Shown: in pieces, positions 60,103 to 64,000 of the stretch | Numbering within the stretch: the first letter of the stretch is position 1 | Layout: every line of letters begins with the position of its first letter | From: Marisalimonas marina | GTDB taxonomy: Bacteria; Pseudomonadota; Alphaproteobacteria; Puniceispirillales; Marisalimonadaceae | Assembly (NCBI GenBank): GCA_038131365.1 | Contig: JAYPPH010000005.1 | Location: 186,001 to 250,000 of the forward strand | DNA: 64,000 nt | Direction: 5' to 3' | Notes under the pieces: model-generated | Told to the model about the DNA's origin: nothing | Databases searched by the model: none | The model's input: only the letters and a program-made list of their open reading frames with translations | Made by a program: the position numbers and the translations under genes

Positions 60103-61059
60103 TCATTTATTGCTTGTTAAATTTATAAAAACATCCTCTAAGTTAACTTCCTTTGTGGATAGATCTATAATATCTAAGTTGGTCTGATACAAAATTTCAA
60201 TAATACTTTTCATGCTAATTTCATTTAATTTATAGTTAATTTCAATTTCATTATCTTCTAGTTTTAATGTTCCTATTTTTTCAAGTGATGATCTATCCTT
60301 TCTTGATATTTTGGCATTCTTTATTTTAATTTTGATTATTTTTTTATTAAATTTAGTAAGTAAACTTTCTTTTTTTTCATTTGCAATAATTTTACCTTTA
60401 TTAATTATGGCTATGTGGTCACATAAATATTGCGCCTCTTCTAAATAATGAGTTGTAAGAATTATTGTAACACCCTGTTTGTTTAATCTTATAAAATTTT
60501 CCCACAATTTTTGACGTAATTCTACGTCTACTCCTGCAGTGGGCTCATCTAATATTATTATTGGTGGAGAGTGCACCATTGCCTTTGCAACTAATAATCT
60601 TCTCCTCATACCACCTGATAACTTTCTACTATAAGTACTAGCTTTATCAGTTAAATCCATCAACTCCAATAAGTCACGGCTAATCCATGATGATTTTGGA
60701 ACACTAAACATACCAGAGTGTAAATTAAGCATTTCATTAGGTGTGAAAAATGCATCAATATTGAGCTCTTGTGGAACTACCCCAATAGCTAATTTTGATT
60801 GTTTTCTATGTTTATCAATATCGTACCCCCAAATAGAGACATCACCAGATGTTTTGATGACAACGCCAGAAACTATATTAATTAATGTTGATTTTCCTGC
60901 GCCATTTGGGCCTAGTAAACCAAAAAAACTTCCAGCAGGAATTTCTAAAGATACATCATCTAAAGCCAAATTTTGGGTTTCATCATTATAAGCTTTATTT
61001 AGGTTTTTTATTTCAATAGCTAGGTTGTTTTTAGGAAAATCCCAATATTTAGTTTTCAT
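60103..61059 (-). CDS. ABC-2-type transporter ATP-binding protein
   Basis: ATPase of 318 aa. Walker A GLLGPNGAGKSTLIN, signature LSGGMRRRLLVAKAM, Walker B IIILDEPTAGVD and switch LTTHYLEEAQ are all present. The arrangement and the C-terminal ~95-residue extension resemble ABC-2 exporters for drugs, polysaccharide or membrane-associated substrates. No permease gene is adjacent, so its partner must be encoded elsewhere. Divergent from polA. Confidence 0.92.
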   Translation of the reverse strand: MKTKYWDFPKNNLAIEIKNLNKAYNDETQNLALDDVSLEIPAGSFFGLLGPNGAGKSTLINIVSGVVIKTSGDVSIWGYDIDKHRKQSKLAIGVVPQELNIDAFFTPNEMLNLHSGMFSVPKSSWISRDLLELMDLTDKASTYSRKLSGGMRRRLLVAKAMVHSPPIIILDEPTAGVDVELRQKLWENFIRLNKQGVTIILTTHYLEEAQYLCDHIAIINKGKIIANEKKESLLTKFNKKIIKIKIKNAKISRKDRSSLEKIGTLKLEDNEIEINYKLNEISMKSIIEILYQTNLDIIDLSTKEVNLEDVFINLTSNK

Positions 61060-61125
61060 TTTTTTGCCTATAAATGATAGTTCAAATCATAATCATTAAT
61101 GGATTAATGATTTAATTTTGAGTTA

Positions 61126-61153
61126 ATGACAATAATATCAAACTAACTATAAT
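61126..61153 (+). promoter_or_regulatory. Possible promoter for polA
   Basis: ATGACA (61126-61131), a 16-bp spacer and a perfect TATAAT (61148-61153) stand about 75 bp upstream of the polA ATG, in the 169-bp gap between divergent genes. One mismatch to the -35 consensus. Confidence 0.5.
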
Positions 61154-61228
61154 TAAACAAAAGCATTGTTTTATTATAAAGATAAAATTACTTACTTATT
61201 AAATAGACTGTATTGAAAATTATTGATT

Positions 61229-64000
61229 ATGAAAAATGATAATGAGCCAAATACTAGACCAGAATTAAAATTAAACGACCCTAATAATTTAATATTGATT
61301 GATGGTTCAGGGTATATTTTTAGAGCTTTTTATGGATTACCACCAATGACTAATCCTGAAGGTATACCAGTTAATGCGGTGTTTGGTTTTACAAAAATGC
61401 TTTTAAAACTTATTGATGATCTTAAGCCTATGTATGCGGCAGTTATTTTTGATGTTGCAAGAAAAACTTTTAGAAATGAAATTTATGAAGATTATAAAGG
61501 AAATAGATCCGAGCCACCAGAGGATTTAATACCCCAATTTTCTATTATTAGAGATGCAACAAAAGCGATTGGTTTACCTGTAGTTGAAATGGAAGGTTTT
61601 GAGGCTGATGATTTAATTGCTACATATTCCACAATTGCTAAAAACATCAAAAAGAAAGTTATAATAATTTCCAGTGATAAAGATCTGATGCAGTTAGTCG
61701 ATAATGATATTATTTTATTTGATCCAATGAAACAGTTCTGGATCAATCAAGAACAGGTCTTCCAAAAGTTTGGTGTTTATCCAGATAGAGTAATAGATGT
61801 TCAATCACTTGCGGGTGACAGTAGTGATAATATCCCTGGCGTTCCTGGAATAGGTGTTAAAACTGCTGCTGAATTAATTAACCAATTTGATAATTTAGAT
61901 CAATTATTGACTAGAGCCTCTGAAATTAAACAAAATAAAAAAAGAGAAAATCTTATTGAATTTGCTGACCAGGCGAGATTGTCTAGGTCTTTAGTAACCC
62001 TAAAAAAAGATGTTTCAGTTATATCAACAATTGACGATTTTAAAATAAACTCTTCATTAGATACGAAAAAACTAATTCCATTTTTAAAATCACACGGATT
62101 TAAGAGTTTATTAAACAAATATGAGAATTATGAAGAACAAAAAACAACAGAACAATTCGGATTACCTCAGACTAGTGTCATGGAGGAGCAAAAAGACTAT
62201 GAAAATTTACAAGATTATCAACTGATAGACACAATTGAAAAATTAAAAAAATTTTTAATAGAATGCTCTAATCAATCAGTTATATCTATAGATTGTGAAA
62301 CAAATTCATTAAATGCTAAATCTGCAGATTTAATTGGAATTTCTATGTCTTTCAAAGAAGGTATTGCTTGTTATATTCCATTAAGGCATGGAAATAATTT
62401 AAAAACTAATGAACCTGATCTAATTTCTAGTGATAGTAACTCTTTTAAGCAAATCCCTTTTAGCGATGTGATCAATCTAATTAAACCTCTCTTGGAAGAC
62501 ACATCTATATTAAAAATAGGTCATAATATAAAATTTGATGCTTTGGTTATGAGACAAGCACAAAATGGTAATATTTTTTTAAACCCGATTGGAGATACCA
62601 TGAGTATTTCTTATGTCTTAGATGCTGGAAGAGTTGATAATCACAAATTAGACTCCCTTGCTTTACGAGAGTTGAAACACAATACTATAAAGTTTGAGGA
62701 AATATGTGGCAAAGGTAAAAATAAAATCTTATTTAATGAACTTTCTCCTCAAGAAGCTTTAAATTATGCTGCAGAAGATGCTGATGTTACTTTATCGGTT
62801 TATAATAGAATTTTACCAAGATTAATTAATGATAAAAAATTCACAGTATATAAAAGATTAGAAAATCCTCTTATTGATGTATTAACAGAAATGGAAGATA
62901 CAGGGGTAATTATTAATCCCATAAAGCTTAAAGAGATTTCCAATAATTTATCTAAAAACATAGTAACCTTAGAAGAGGAAATATTTAAACTCAGTAAAAA
63001 GCATTTCAATATTGGCTCACCTAAGCAGTTAGGGGAGGTATTATTTGATGAATTAAAAATTAGCGGTGGAAAAAAGTCAAAAAATGGTTCTTGGCAAACT
63101 AGTGTTGAAGTTCTAGAAAATATTGCTGATGACGGGAATCCAATAGCACAACTAATTTTAGACTGGAGGCATTTTTCTAAATTAAGAAGTACTTATGCTG
63201 ATGCATTAATTGAACAAATAAATCCTGAAACTAGAAGAGTGCATACTAGTTATTCCATGGTTGGGGCAAGTACAGGAAGATTATCTTCATCTAATCCTAA
63301 TTTACAAAACATCCCGATAAGAACTGCAGAGGGTAGGCTTATAAGAACAGCATTTGAACCAAAAGCAGGATTTAAATTAGTTTCTATGGATTACTCTCAA
63401 ATAGAATTGAGACTGATTGCTCATATCGCAGACGAAACAAAAATGCTCGAAGCTTTTAATAATAACTTAGATATTCATACCGATACAGCTTCTAAGGTGT
63501 TTGGAATTAATATTGATGAAGTTAACTCAGATCATAGAAGGAAAGCAAAGACCATAAATTTTGGCATTATTTATGGCATTTCGCCTTATGGGCTTGCTAA
63601 ACAACTTAAATGTTCTGCGAACGAAGCTAAAGATTTTATTAATGCTTACTTCTCTAGATTCCCAAAGATTAGAGACTATATGGAAGATATTAAACATCAG
63701 CTAGATTATAATGGTTATGTTGAAACATTATTTAAAAGAAGAATTTATATAAATGGTAATGACTCAAAGAATCAAAGACTTAAAGCCTTTGCAGAAAGGC
63801 AGGCAATTAACGCTCCAATTCAGGGAACTGCCGCTGATATAATTAAAATAGCAATGATACAAGTTCACAAAAAAATATCTCAATACAAAGATCAAATCTC
63901 AATGTTAATGCAAGTTCATGATGAACTAGTATTTGAAATGAATGAAAATGAAATAGAAAAATTTACTAATATAATTTTACCTATAATGGAAACAGCTAAT
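61229..64000 (+). CDS. polA: DNA polymerase I, cut by the right edge
   Basis: Repair and Okazaki-fragment polymerase. 924 codons are present in one unbroken frame; the C-terminus lies beyond the window. The 5'-3' nuclease domain (residues ~20-290) has LIDGSGYIFRAFYGLPP, FEADDLIATYS and DKDLMQLV. The 3'-5' exonuclease has SIDCETNSL with its DxE, so proofreading looks active. The polymerase shows motif A SMDYSQIELRLIAHI, motif B RRKAKTINFGIIYG and motif C VHDELVF. Start ATG at 61229. Confidence 0.98.
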   Translation, partial: MKNDNEPNTRPELKLNDPNNLILIDGSGYIFRAFYGLPPMTNPEGIPVNAVFGFTKMLLKLIDDLKPMYAAVIFDVARKTFRNEIYEDYKGNRSEPPEDLIPQFSIIRDATKAIGLPVVEMEGFEADDLIATYSTIAKNIKKKVIIISSDKDLMQLVDNDIILFDPMKQFWINQEQVFQKFGVYPDRVIDVQSLAGDSSDNIPGVPGIGVKTAAELINQFDNLDQLLTRASEIKQNKKRENLIEFADQARLSRSLVTLKKDVSVISTIDDFKINSSLDTKKLIPFLKSHGFKSLLNKYENYEEQKTTEQFGLPQTSVMEEQKDYENLQDYQLIDTIEKLKKFLIECSNQSVISIDCETNSLNAKSADLIGISMSFKEGIACYIPLRHGNNLKTNEPDLISSDSNSFKQIPFSDVINLIKPLLEDTSILKIGHNIKFDALVMRQAQNGNIFLNPIGDTMSISYVLDAGRVDNHKLDSLALRELKHNTIKFEEICGKGKNKILFNELSPQEALNYAAEDADVTLSVYNRILPRLINDKKFTVYKRLENPLIDVLTEMEDTGVIINPIKLKEISNNLSKNIVTLEEEIFKLSKKHFNIGSPKQLGEVLFDELKISGGKKSKNGSWQTSVEVLENIADDGNPIAQLILDWRHFSKLRSTYADALIEQINPETRRVHTSYSMVGASTGRLSSSNPNLQNIPIRTAEGRLIRTAFEPKAGFKLVSMDYSQIELRLIAHIADETKMLEAFNNNLDIHTDTASKVFGINIDEVNSDHRRKAKTINFGIIYGISPYGLAKQLKCSANEAKDFINAYFSRFPKIRDYMEDIKHQLDYNGYVETLFKRRIYINGNDSKNQRLKAFAERQAINAPIQGTAADIIKIAMIQVHKKISQYKDQISMLMQVHDELVFEMNENEIEKFTNIILPIMETAN

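Overview
The window is AT-rich chromosomal DNA from what looks like a streamlined, probably marine, alphaproteobacterium. The signs are an rnpB-mraZ-rsmH-ftsL-ftsI cell-division cluster, an ATP12-type F1-ATPase assembly chaperone next to an RluC-type synthase and a HAD phosphatase, a bacterial class A RNase P RNA, very short intergenic gaps, and one nearly unbroken run from secE to rplQ. SAR11-like or AEGEAN-169/HIMB59-like affiliation is only an inference; no 16S rRNA gene is present.

Layout. 1-2.8 kb (minus strand): start of the division/cell-wall cluster (ftsI cut by the left edge, ftsL, rsmH, mraZ), with an apparent MraZ operator of ~10-bp-spaced boxes and the RNase P RNA gene upstream. 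2.8-8.6 kb: Uup-like ABC-F ATPase, a DnaJ/TerB protein, TusA-like sulfur carrier, PlsC, DUF2237 protein, bactofilin and NudC. 8.6-19.4 kb: accessory metabolism, namely an Old Yellow Enzyme (frameshifted), a voltage-gated K+ channel, two SDRs, a nitroreductase, an alpha/beta hydrolase, a class III CoA-transferase paired with an atypical crotonase, an amidohydrolase paired with a beta-hydroxyacid dehydrogenase, an EamA transporter and a GNAT protein. 19.4-22 kb: tRNA-Thr, rlmB, tRNA-Tyr, tuf copy 1, tRNA-Trp. 22-51.6 kb: secE-nusG-rplKAJL-rpoBC, then str (rpsL-rpsG-fusA-tuf copy 2), S10, spc (to secY-adk) and alpha (rpsM-rpsK-rpoA-rplQ) operons, closed by a strong rho-independent terminator at 51.63-51.66 kb. 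51.7-61.1 kb: an RNase H-fold-like conserved protein, an RluC-like gene, a phosphatase, ATP12, a small helical protein with a HEPN-like motif, lipB, tRNA-Leu, a decayed Wzz-like pseudogene, a GYD protein, purN and small uncharacterised genes, and an ABC ATPase. 61.2 kb to the end: polA, running off the right edge.

The most striking feature is a set of reading-frame breaks inside otherwise perfectly conserved genes. rpsE and the Old Yellow Enzyme are each interrupted at an A9 tract where A8 would restore the frame. rpoC is broken by one extra base at a CTT-AGA site. The RluC-like gene carries two compensating breaks. rpsE and rpoC are essential, so either the consensus has indel errors or expression is rescued by polymerase slippage or ribosomal frameshifting. 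Two identical tuf copies share 1,260 bp including flanks, and the copy next to tRNA-Trp carries a remnant of the rpsJ ribosome-binding site, which shows the direction of copying. I found no CRISPR array, prophage, transposase, toxin-antitoxin pair or clearly new defence system.
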